A DNA stretch of 64,000 nt from UBA6623 sp965226435 (GTDB lineage Bacteria > Acidobacteriota > Terriglobia > Bryobacterales > UBA6623), in assembly GCA_965226435.1 (NCBI GenBank), contig CBDDCY010000007.1:62001-126000 (forward strand). The letters run 5' to 3'. The notes beneath the pieces are model-generated. The model worked only from the letters and a program-made list of their open reading frames with translations, was not told where the DNA came from and did not search any database. Position 1 is the first letter of the stretch, and each line of letters starts with the position of its first letter. This document shows, in pieces, positions 1 through 9,191 of the stretch. Made by a program: the position numbers and the translations under genes.

Positions 1-3000
1 GAGGAGTCCCGGGTGTTGGCCCCGGAGTAGGCGGGGGCGCGCCGGAACACGGTCCGGGCGCTCGAGGGTGCACGGTCGGCGGGCCCGAGAAGAACATGTC
101 GCTGCCCGCCCCTTGACCGCGGATCCAGCCGATACAGTCGCCGGCGTTGTAAGTGCAGGCACACTCCAGGTCACAGACACGCTGGCGGGGACCGAAGATC
201 AGGCCCGGTAGGCCGCGCTCCCCTTGGTCAACGGCGTAGTCGTAACAGGCGTCATGGGCAAGGCAGCCCGGGTGCGACTTGCATCGCGTGTAGTCGGGAT
301 AGTCGATGAAGTAATGTTCATTCCCGGACTCGAAGCAGAACGTCTCGTTGACCGGGGCGTCGCAGGTATCGCAGTCGGGACCGCAAGCCGTGCGGCACTT
401 GGATGAGTAGCCCGCGGGCACTCGTGGGTAGACCGTTCGAGGGGTGGTGTGCCAGGGCGGCGGCGGCCCTTTCTTGTTCGTGGGGAAGAGTCCGACCGCG
501 TCGAAGAAATCGCACAGCGGGCAGTCGTCCTGAAGATTCGCGAGATCGAGGGCGAGGGGAATCCGACCGATGGGAATGCCCGTGATGCTGGGGATGGCGG
601 GCGAAACGGAAACGGAGGGGCCGCTTGTGTCGAGCGTGAAACTCTCGGTCACATTAATGCTTGCCGCAATGGCGTCATGCCATGACCACAGCGGCCAATA
701 CAACCGGCACAAGTTCTGTCCAAGCGCATCGAGCTGCCCGTAAGCGCCCACCATCGCGCTGCCTTGCAGGCCCAGGTCGAGTTGGTCGGATGTGGAAACC
801 CGGAAGACGCCGCCGCTGTAGGAAAGACTACGGGCCGCGGTATAGTTGCCGGCCCCGACCGCCATGAACGCGCCCGCCAACCCGACCTCGAGACCGACCG
901 CCGGTATCTGAACGGGAACCCCGCCGACAATGACAATGGCCCCAACTTCCCCGCGAACTCCCCCGCGCACCTCGGCGCCGAGACCCACCGCCGCCGCGAC
1001 CGAAAGCGAACCGCCGGCTGAGTAGGTGCCGCCAAGAGGATCGACGACGATTCGCAACCCGTTCAAGCTGCAGGGCCCGAGTTGTAATTGCAGCTTGGGC
1101 TGCAAGGCGACGGCCAGTTCGAGCGAGCCGTAGAGAAATACGGCCGGGTTTATCGGGATTCCGCCCACCAGAAACGGGAAGCTCTCGCTGATCTCATCGA
1201 GCTCGAATTCGAGCGGCACGGCCGGGCAGACGGTCATGGGCGGAATGGTCACGACCAGCCGCCCGCCGCTCAGGGAGATGGACCCGCCAAGAGTGGAGGC
1301 GAGAGACTCGGCCAGCTCCCAGGCCTCACCGGCTATCCCGGTGACGGTATCGACGGCGCCTTCGATCGCGCCGACGGGGTCGTTGATGACCTCTTTGCCG
1401 GTTCTATAGGCGTCGCCGGCGAGTTGCTTGCCGGTGTCCCAGGCGTCGCCGGCAAGGTCCGTGCCTGTGTCCCAGGCGTCGCCGGCGCGATCTCGCGCGC
1501 CTGCCGCTATGTCCCCGAGGTCGTCAAGAAAATCGGCCTGGACGCCGGTTGGGGCGGCTTTGGGGCCGCCGCCGGCTTGCCATGCGGGGCCGCTGCCGCC
1601 GCGCTGCTGCACGACGTGGGTCAGTTCGTGCGACAGCAATCGGCGCCCCTGTTGGCTGTGAGGCGAGTATTCGCCGGCACCGAAGACAATATCGTGACCC
1701 AGCGTAAAGGCGCGAGCCCCCAGCCCCCTCGCCGCTCGGGTGGCCGGCGCATCACTGTGAATACGGACGCCGCCGAAGTCTTCGCCGAACCGCGACTCGA
1801 GTGAATGGCGGAGGGAGATCGGCAGGTGCTGTCCCGATCCCTTGCCGCCATTCAGGTAAGACTCGATTTCCGGGGTGATTTCGGGCCTGAACGAGAGCTG
1901 CGGGGAGGGGTCTTCGAGTGCTCGTTCTTCTTGCTCCGGCCGGCGCCGCAACTCCTCGTCGCAGGCGGCACAGGCGCGCTGAATGGAAGGTCCGCCCGCG
2001 CCGGCGCCTTCGGCCGACTCCTGTTCGCATTCCGAGCATACTCGCTGGATGAGGGGTTGGGAGGCAATCGAGTGGATTAGGCCCCGGTGTTGGGCTGCGT
2101 TGGACGGTCGCGGCCGCCGCCGCCGACTTTGCGCCGGAGATGCTCGTCCTCGCACTTGGAGCATACTCGTTGAATGCGCCGTTGAGCACCTTCGGTTGTG
2201 GAAGGCACACTCAACCCTACCGGCTGGGTCCGCGCTTGTTGACATTCAGAACAGAGACGCTGGGGGCGGACCGCCGCGGCAGCGGTAATCCGGGGCACAC
2301 TAAACCTGTTGCCGTCATGGTGCCGCTTTTCGCACGACGCACACGACCGCTGTATTCGCTCGGGAGGCCCTCGAATGGGTGTCGAAAGCGTTGCCGGCGA
2401 GTGGGGAATCGCACCGCGTGAATCCTCGCGGGCGCCCTGATTGCATTGATTACAGGCCCTTTGGATCCGAGGAGGGCCCCGCACGGGGTTGGCCCGCCCC
2501 CGACGCTCACACTGTGCGCAAGAGCGCTGGATCGCTTTACGCCGAGCGGGCTGTCGATGCGGCGACCCGCGAAGCGGCGAGATCGACGGAGTCCTTGACG
2601 AACCTCGTGTCGCGGGAGCACGTTGCGGGGCGCGGCGAATCGGCTGCCGCGAGGCGGCACAAGCTTGTCGCCTCGCGCTCGGCGCGGCTTGTCGCGCAAT
2701 TGGGGGCCGGCCGGCCGCGGCAGGTTCGGGCATGCGCATCACCATGTCGGCGACGCGATCGGCTTCTTGTTCGTATTGATCGTCGGGAGCGCCGACGGTA
2801 AGCTTCATCTGAATTGGCGGCGGGGGCGGACCGAACGACGGCCGCGCGGCGCTCGGCTGGTGTGCCGCCGTAGCGATTGCGTCCCAGAGCGGGTTCAAAG
2901 GGGCGGCTTCCGCGGGCGCAGAGCCGGACGAATACCCTTCTTTTGAAGAATCGCTCGTGCCTTTCGTCGACTCGTGGTTCTTGGAACCAAACAAGATCTT

Positions 3001-3003
3001 CAC
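1..3003 (-). CDS. eCIS cargo: DUF4157 / CxxC-repeat / PLA2-like protein, frameshifted, incomplete at window edge
   Basis: Last gene of the injection-system cluster and its most likely payload. Translation starts at a GTG (3003), the only start after an in-frame TGA just upstream. The N-terminus has the DUF4157-type signature KLTVGAPDDQYEQEADRVAD, followed by seven spaced motifs of the form QRxCxxC (for example IQRSCAQC, IQRACNQC, IQRVCSEC). The frame stops at 2077, but the last two CxxC motifs and everything after continue in the next frame; one extra G in the G4 run near 2080-2084 joins them. The second part carries the DUF4157 HExxH site (HELTH, 1616-1630), helical AGDAWDTG repeats (about 1420-1500), a beta-rich region, and a Cys-rich module with GCLAHDACYDY (HD at 251-256), which matches the CxxHDxC active site of phospholipase A2. 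It ends in a Pro/Thr-rich tail that leaves the window. The lipase role is inferred from the motif. It is separated from the operon by 131 bp. Confidence 0.75.
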
Positions 3004-3134
3004 CGCGCCGCGGGTCGTGGCTCCCCGTCAGCTTGTACTTGTCTCCCGCTATCGTTTTGATCCGGCAACTAAGACCCTGGCCGAAGCCGACGGACATGCT
3101 CGGCAACCAGAGTGCGTCCGTGCCGGAGTTCGAC

Positions 3135-6100
3135 CTACCCATCCTTCGGCGCGATCACCGTTATCGCCGTGCAGCTCGTGGGCAGCTTTACAGGGCTTAC
3201 TAATCGAGTCCGTGACGCGACCGCTTCGTCGGTCGCCCCGGGGAGCAACTTGACGATCGCAGCACCTTGGTCGCCGGCGACATCCTGGGCAGCTGCGGGG
3301 CTTCCCGGAGGCAGCAAGACCAGGAAGCTCGCGGGTGCGGCGTCTCCTACCGAGTCCCATTTTTGAACGACGTCATCCAGGGTACTGTCGGGGACCTCCA
3401 CCGTGTCCTTAGTGAACGTGACATCCCCCAGCGGTATTGTCAGGCGCCTCAGAACATCCGAAAAATTATCCGCGGTGACCTCTCCTTGTTCGATCAACGT
3501 TTCTAGCCTCTTCACTTCGGCGGCTCGTCGCGCGCGGAACACCGCATGGCACGTCAACTCCACAGCCGGCGGCGGCACGGGCACACTCTCGGCTGGCGCA
3601 ACCAGCACCATCGACGGGCAATCTCCGGGGATGGTAACGGGACTTTCGACCGGTGTGACGGCATCCGAAGAAATTTCCGGCGCGCCCGGAAGGGCGGCGT
3701 AGACTACTTTCGCCTGCCGCGTGGCTTCCGACTCGAACGACACTTCTTGGCCGGGTCCGGTGACCACGAGGATATGACCGGGAACTTGGCTTGCGGGCCA
3801 GGCGCCGGCGACCGGGCCGAGGCTGTTGTTGAGAACCTCCGGAGCGGCGTCGGGCACCGCGTCCGCCCGAAACACTACCTGGCCTAGAAGCGCGGCCAGT
3901 GGGAGATCGTTCGCCGTCGGGCTGAGCAGATCGGCGATTCGTTCCCTCTCGATCAGCTCTAGGGCGACTTCGATGTCTCTTGCCCTCCCGAGCGCCACCA
4001 CCGCTTGACAGACCGTCTTAACCTCCGGTTCCGGCGGGGGCTCCGCGGGCGTGGTGGGCTCCTCGATTCGAATCGTGCGGGTCATGCCTTCGCACTCGTT
4101 GGCGCGACGGCGGTGGAACAGCACCCAGGGAAGGGTGGCGCGAACGGTGGAGTCTTCTTGGGAGGGTTTGGCCGCCGGGAACAGCAGATTCTGAGCGTCC
4201 AGGGCAAAACCGGGTGTTGCCATGGCAGTGGCGATGAACTGTACAGCGTCAGTGGCGCGGACGTGAGCCGGGTGAGAAGATGCAAGCACGCCAGGGTTTT
4301 CCATGAGCTGGAACCCTCGCAACGGTAAGCTGAATTGCGAACCTGTCAAAGTCTCCATCGTGACCTGGGTCGGGTCCCCAGCTAGGTTGACCGCGAATAG
4401 AAATACGAAAATGGGCACCCCCTGGATCCGCAATTTAACTTCGACCCTGCGAGTGTTTCCAGAACTTGTAAGTTTCAAGTTGACCAACAGCGTATGCTGT
4501 TCCGTTGTCTCGGCGCTTCCCGACGACCGTTTTCGGATCGAGGCCGGAAACGTCCCCTCGATCTGTGGGGCTCCCCCGACGTCAGTTTTTTGAGTGATGG
4601 AAAAGTCACCGTCAACATTGAAGTCCGTAGCTTCGAGGCCCTCGCCTCCTCCCTCGTCCAAGGCTAGGATGAAGCGCCCCTTCACCGGAGTGCTCTCGCC
4701 TGGTTCGAGATCGAAAACGTTGCGGCCAGAGCGGGCGCTGAGCCAGAAAGCAGCCTTCTTTACCGCCGTTGTCTGGCGGTCGGCGACGATCTCGACCTCT
4801 GTTTCTCCGTTGGCAGCTAGGTGAACGATCCCGCCACCGGACTCGAGGCCGTCGGTGCGCGCTACACCTGAAAACTGCTGCTTTACGTTTTTCATGTCCA
4901 GGGAGGACATCGATAGTTCGAACGCCCGTCCCGGAGCCTGAGATTCGGTGGAAAGGACCTCTCCGTTGGGAACCAGGATGTCCACTTCCGGCTTATTCGT
5001 GGGATCGTCCAGCCCCTGAAGTAAAGAGATCCGCTCCATGTGTTGCGCCTCTTCGAGGGCGTGAGGAACGTAGTCGGGGCGGACGGCGCAGAACCTCAGA
5101 TCGACGCCTTCGCCCATCAATCGCCGTACTTGAATGTCGACGGGAATCGCGGACCCCGGGACCACCGGGAGATAGCCGGCGCTCGGCAGTTCGACGATGC
5201 CACCGCCGATGAGCAGGCGTTCCCGAGGGATGGAGAAGATCGCTTCGCCGGCCTCGCGGAGCCGGTTTTCCAACTCAGTAATCCGATCCGCCCCGCCCGT
5301 AAACTCGAGTAACGCGCCGGTGGGACCGCTCTCGAGCGGCTGAAGTTCAGCCAGCCGATCGCCGATCGCTTCATAAAACTTCGCCAACTCGGCCATCGCC
5401 AAAGAGGCCTCACCGATGATTTCGCCCGCGGCCATGCAGGGGTCGTCTTCCGCCCCGGGGTCGGCGGTGCGTCGCAACGCGCCTGGAAGTTGACATTGGA
5501 ACTGCAGAATCTGCGCCAGGTAGACGTCCCAAGGGCGCATCGCCATGCGCCACTGCCAGTACCGCTTGGCGGGCGTATCCATCTTTTCTCGGCGAGCAAT
5601 CCACGGGTCCAAGAAATGGGTGGCCAAGCCGGCGCGTGAGATCACCGCGATCGGCACGTCGAAACCGGAAGCGCCCTCGGCGCCGAAACACCAGGTATCC
5701 GATGCCAGGCCGGCTTTAGAAATCAAACTGACGATCCGCGCCCGCTCATCGGCGAAATACGCCGAGGCGACGCGCGAACGAAAATGCTTGCGACTAATCG
5801 CAATCGCCTTCGACGTGGCCAACGGGGTCGTCAAGATTAGCGGCAGCGCCCGCACCACCAAACCCTCGACGCGATAGGGGCGATCGGTGCTCGTCAGGCA
5901 GGCTTCCTCGCAGAGCTTTCCATAGACGTCTTCTTCGCCGCAAAAGGCTTCCGCGTGGGCGATCGTGATGACGTAGAGGTCGCCCGGTCCGACAACGTTG
6001 TCGGGCGTCTCGGAGGCGATCTCGCATTCCTCGAACGTGCCGCCGCGAAACACCGTCCGTCGCCCGCGCAGGCGAAAGATTTCCTCAGACTTCTCGATCA

Positions 6101-6428
6101 GCTCTTGAATATTGATGACGGTTTCCTGGGGCAGAAGCAGTGTCCGTCCGCGCGGGTCGATGGCCAGACCCGGGCCGATTTGCAACCCATCGCCGGACGC
6201 CAAGGAGACGTCGTAACCGTGCGCTACTCCGCCGCCGTCAGCTTGATTGGAAAGCTCGACTAAGCGACGCAGATAACGTTGTTCGGTTTGAAGGTCGTCG
6301 GCCCGCAGGAACTTGCCGTCGAAGTAATTGAGGCGCGTCAGCGGAGTCTCCCGAGGAATCACGGTGATCCCCTGGGAGCGTCCCGCCAGAACCAGGGATT
6401 GACGTTGATCGATCTGCTTTTGCGGCAT
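3135..6428 (-). CDS. Large eCIS surface/baseplate-associated protein, 1097 aa
   Basis: Function not established. The first ~130 residues hold a recognisable module (LNYFDGKFLRADDLQTEQ, then GGVAHGYDV and GLAIDPRGRTLLLP) that is also present, diverged, in the next gene upstream (6431-7810). Proteins of this kind recur in eCIS loci. The remainder is long and beta-rich with Pro-rich linkers (about residue 800) and two related C-terminal segments containing VVALGRARDIEVALELIE and VFRARRAAEVKRLETLIE, which look like an internal duplication. A good AGGAG site lies 7 nt before the ATG, and only 2 bp separate it from the upstream gene. A fibre, tether or target-binding part is a reasonable guess because no other Afp13-like fibre is visible. 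No signal peptide is seen. Confidence 0.6.
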   Translation of the reverse strand: MPQKQIDQRQSLVLAGRSQGITVIPRETPLTRLNYFDGKFLRADDLQTEQRYLRRLVELSNQADGGGVAHGYDVSLASGDGLQIGPGLAIDPRGRTLLLPQETVINIQELIEKSEEIFRLRGRRTVFRGGTFEECEIASETPDNVVGPGDLYVITIAHAEAFCGEEDVYGKLCEEACLTSTDRPYRVEGLVVRALPLILTTPLATSKAIAISRKHFRSRVASAYFADERARIVSLISKAGLASDTWCFGAEGASGFDVPIAVISRAGLATHFLDPWIARREKMDTPAKRYWQWRMAMRPWDVYLAQILQFQCQLPGALRRTADPGAEDDPCMAAGEIIGEASLAMAELAKFYEAIGDRLAELQPLESGPTGALLEFTGGADRITELENRLREAGEAIFSIPRERLLIGGGIVELPSAGYLPVVPGSAIPVDIQVRRLMGEGVDLRFCAVRPDYVPHALEEAQHMERISLLQGLDDPTNKPEVDILVPNGEVLSTESQAPGRAFELSMSSLDMKNVKQQFSGVARTDGLESGGGIVHLAANGETEVEIVADRQTTAVKKAAFWLSARSGRNVFDLEPGESTPVKGRFILALDEGGGEGLEATDFNVDGDFSITQKTDVGGAPQIEGTFPASIRKRSSGSAETTEQHTLLVNLKLTSSGNTRRVEVKLRIQGVPIFVFLFAVNLAGDPTQVTMETLTGSQFSLPLRGFQLMENPGVLASSHPAHVRATDAVQFIATAMATPGFALDAQNLLFPAAKPSQEDSTVRATLPWVLFHRRRANECEGMTRTIRIEEPTTPAEPPPEPEVKTVCQAVVALGRARDIEVALELIERERIADLLSPTANDLPLAALLGQVVFRADAVPDAAPEVLNNSLGPVAGAWPASQVPGHILVVTGPGQEVSFESEATRQAKVVYAALPGAPEISSDAVTPVESPVTIPGDCPSMVLVAPAESVPVPPPAVELTCHAVFRARRAAEVKRLETLIEQGEVTADNFSDVLRRLTIPLGDVTFTKDTVEVPDSTLDDVVQKWDSVGDAAPASFLVLLPPGSPAAAQDVAGDQGAAIVKLLPGATDEAVASRTRLVSPVKLPTSCTAITVIAPKDG

Positions 6429-6430
6429 GC

Positions 6431-7810
6431 TTAGCTCCTCTGCCCCATGAACACGAAGTCGCGCCCGTCATGTTGAGTCGCGGGCGGATCCGAAACAGCG
6501 CCCGCCAAGGGGACATGCCCCTCTCCCACCAACGGCGACGGGCCGGTACCTTTGGCGATGACGCGAACAAAAGAGTTGGGCGGGAGCGGAGTCGCCGACC
6601 CGGGCGCTCCCAGCTTCAGTTTGACCACCTTTTCCGACGCTTCGAATGCCGAGGTTTCCACCGCGACGTTCTTCCAGCCGTTGCCGCCGAGTCGAGTCAC
6701 CGAGAAAGCGGCCGGTTGCACGCTGCGCGGGTCAAGAGCTTTGTCGACCCGCAATTCGATTTGCGACGGGCCAACCGAGACGGACTCCGCGTCCACCCGA
6801 GGCCCCGCCGACCCGTCTTCGCTCGGAAGCCCAAAGGCGGTTTCGCAACAACGGCACAGCAACTCTTGCAGCGTCGATGTCGCGATGTGTGTCGGCCGCA
6901 CCGAGGTGTCGACTTCGCCCGCCGTCACCACCCAGCCCTCCGAGCGGCGCTCGAGCGTGATTGCTTGGACATCCGCCAGCACGACCGGCTCGTCCTCTTC
7001 GCGGGGGAAGAGCGAATCGCGAATCCCGTCGGAGGCTGACGCCGCCGGGCCCATATCAATTTCGTCGAGGGCGGCGAACTTCCTGAGTGCGTCGAGACAG
7101 GCCTGCTCTCGGTCGGCGAGGTCGGCCGCGGCAAGGTCGTCCCGCAAGTCGATGACATCCTGATCGGCGGAGACGACCGCGCCGTCCTCTTCTCGCGGCG
7201 CGTCGAGGCCGAACAGCAGACGAACCCGATGGTAGGGGCGCTCTTTGGCGGGAGCCGGCCCGGGCCGCGGAAAGATTTCGACCGTCTCGAAGACCCTCGA
7301 GTAAGCCGTGTCGGTTCCGCTCGAGTCACAGGGTTCCAGAATCGCCGGCACCTGCCTCGTCAGGCATGCCTTGAAGCGAATGACGACATGCGCGGTGAAC
7401 TGAACCTTCGTGAGTTCGCCTTCACCGTCGGCGGGGACTGTTTCGCTCAATTCGAGATTCGGGTCGTCACGATGCTCTTCGAACCAGGCGCCGATATTGA
7501 CGCAGGCGTCGGCGTCGAGATGAAGCTCGTGTCCGGCCGAGTCGAGAGCCAAGCCGGGAAGAACGCGGATCTCATTGCGTGCTTGATCGAGCCGCACTCC
7601 GAAGCCCCAGACCACGCCCTCGCCATGCAGCCAAGCGTTGTGGAGCCGCGTCTTGGCGCGGTGGTAGGCCTGCTCGGTCTGGAAATCGTCGACGCCCAGC
7701 AGCATTCCGAAGTGATGGTTGAGGGCGTAATAGGGGCTCAACGGGAGCAATTGCGTTGCGCCCGCATCGGCGGTGGAAAAGCAGGAAGCCATATCAGGTG
7801 TGCCGGCCAT
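6431..7810 (-). CDS. eCIS-associated protein paralogous to the downstream 1097-aa protein, 459 aa
   Basis: Shares the N-terminal module of its downstream neighbour: HFGMLLGVDDFQTEQAYHR, then GEGVVWGFGVRLD and LPGLALDSAGHELHLD. The C-terminal third contains an Ig/fibronectin-like stretch (SQIELRVDKALDPRSVQPAA) of the sort found in surface proteins. An AGGAG site precedes the ATG by about 8 nt. Position in the operon, after the ATPase and coiled-coil genes, suggests an accessory structural or host-contact part, but the exact role is unknown. Confidence 0.6.
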   Translation of the reverse strand: MAGTPDMASCFSTADAGATQLLPLSPYYALNHHFGMLLGVDDFQTEQAYHRAKTRLHNAWLHGEGVVWGFGVRLDQARNEIRVLPGLALDSAGHELHLDADACVNIGAWFEEHRDDPNLELSETVPADGEGELTKVQFTAHVVIRFKACLTRQVPAILEPCDSSGTDTAYSRVFETVEIFPRPGPAPAKERPYHRVRLLFGLDAPREEDGAVVSADQDVIDLRDDLAAADLADREQACLDALRKFAALDEIDMGPAASASDGIRDSLFPREEDEPVVLADVQAITLERRSEGWVVTAGEVDTSVRPTHIATSTLQELLCRCCETAFGLPSEDGSAGPRVDAESVSVGPSQIELRVDKALDPRSVQPAAFSVTRLGGNGWKNVAVETSAFEASEKVVKLKLGAPGSATPLPPNSFVRVIAKGTGPSPLVGEGHVPLAGAVSDPPATQHDGRDFVFMGQRS

Positions 7811-7847
7811 AAGTTATCTCCTGTTCTCGGGCGTTCGGATCGATTCG

Positions 7848-9179
7848 TTACCCATCCCCGCGTAAAGCGCCGAAAAGGACCGGGCGCGCCCGATCGATTT
7901 CCAACTCGACGCGTGTCGCCCGGCGGGCTTCGGCCTCTTCGCGCGCTCGCAGAGCAAGCTCGCTTTTGTCGACATTGTCGAGAGCGTTCGCGAGATTCGT
8001 TTCCGCTTGCGTCAAGGCGGTCTTCAGCGCGGCGGGGTCGACGGCAAGCGAAAGCAGGGTTGCGTGCGCCTCCTCGAAATCGGCGAGCAATCGCCAGGTC
8101 GCGTCCGGCACGGCGGCTTCCCACGTATCGAGGGCTGTGCGCATGTCCGCTGTATAGGCGAGCTGAGCGTCATCAAACTCGGTCTGGGCCGTATCGCGAG
8201 CTGTCTGCTTGGCGGCAATGTCGGGCCCCTCCTTGAGCGTTTCTTCCTCGAGCTCTACCTCGGCCTGTAGCAGCGCAAGCTGCTTTGCGTCAACGGCCTG
8301 TTCGCTGGGTATGGCCGCCTTGGCGGGGTCGGCGACGGCGGCATCCGCTATGCGCGCCGTTTGTTCCGCCGAGAGAGGGTCGATCGCGCCATTCGCCACC
8401 TTCGCGAGAAGCCGCCGCGCGTGGTCCAACCGACTCTCCGCCCGCGAGACGTAGTCGCGCAGCGCCGCCTCGGCCGGCTCGAATTCGCTTTGTCGGCGGC
8501 GCAGCTTGCCGCGAACGCCGCGTTTCTTATCGAGTTCGTCGGCGACCAGGGCACGGGTTTTCGAGAGACCGTCTTCCTGAGCCGTGCGCAGCGCCAGCCG
8601 ATGGACCCGCCGCTCGCGGGCTCGCGCGATCAGCTCGGCCGGTATATCGGCCTCGATGCGGGCCTTCGCCGCGGCGAATGCCTCGTTCGCGGGGGCCGTA
8701 TTGACCGCGTCATTTGCGTCGGAGGGGATTGCACTCAGGGGCGCATCGTCGAGCGCCGCCTTGAGCTCTTGTCGAGTATCGTCTTCTTCTTGGACCGCGG
8801 CGAGATCCGCCTTGGACGCGGTCAATCGCCGAGACGCCCATTCCAATCGTGCCGCGGCCTGCTCGGATTCGATTTCGCCCAGCTCGAAAGCCAGCCGAGC
8901 ATCGAGGGCCTCCGCTTGCTTCGCGCGGGCCGCAATCGTCTGCTGCTCCAGGTTCGTCAACAGCGGCGCGGCATCCGCCGGGGTTTCCACGCCTCCCAGG
9001 GCTTCGCGTGTTTTCTCAACTTCCTCCTGGGCGGCGCTGAGTGCGTCGGTGGCCGCGGTCAACGCCAACCGCGCGTCCGCGACCGCCGTCTGAGCACTCG
9101 CCAGCGCCTGCTGTTGGTCATCACGCGCCGTTTGCGCATTGTCTTTCGCGTCGCTTGCCAGATCCAGCAGTGTTGCCAT
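7848..9179 (-). CDS. Ala/Glu-rich coiled-coil protein of the eCIS operon, 443 aa
   Basis: Almost entirely predicted helix: long runs of Ala, Glu, Gln, Asp and Lys with heptad-like spacing from residue 1 to about 420, no signal peptide, no Cys. There is no recognisable enzyme motif. GGAG lies 5 nt before the ATG. The gene sits 12 bp after the AAA+ ATPase gene and 37 bp before the paralogous surface-protein pair. Candidate roles are a filamentous tether, a scaffold, or a second tape-measure-like rod; the sequence alone does not decide between them. Confidence 0.65.
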   Translation of the reverse strand: MATLLDLASDAKDNAQTARDDQQQALASAQTAVADARLALTAATDALSAAQEEVEKTREALGGVETPADAAPLLTNLEQQTIAARAKQAEALDARLAFELGEIESEQAAARLEWASRRLTASKADLAAVQEEDDTRQELKAALDDAPLSAIPSDANDAVNTAPANEAFAAAKARIEADIPAELIARARERRVHRLALRTAQEDGLSKTRALVADELDKKRGVRGKLRRRQSEFEPAEAALRDYVSRAESRLDHARRLLAKVANGAIDPLSAEQTARIADAAVADPAKAAIPSEQAVDAKQLALLQAEVELEEETLKEGPDIAAKQTARDTAQTEFDDAQLAYTADMRTALDTWEAAVPDATWRLLADFEEAHATLLSLAVDPAALKTALTQAETNLANALDNVDKSELALRAREEAEARRATRVELEIDRARPVLFGALRGDG

Positions 9180-9191
9180 GGTTTCTCCGTT

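Noticed and set aside
1088..1804. A 238-aa plus-strand open frame
   Set aside because: It lies antisense to the DUF4157 cargo gene, whose HELTH and helical repeat motifs are on the minus strand.
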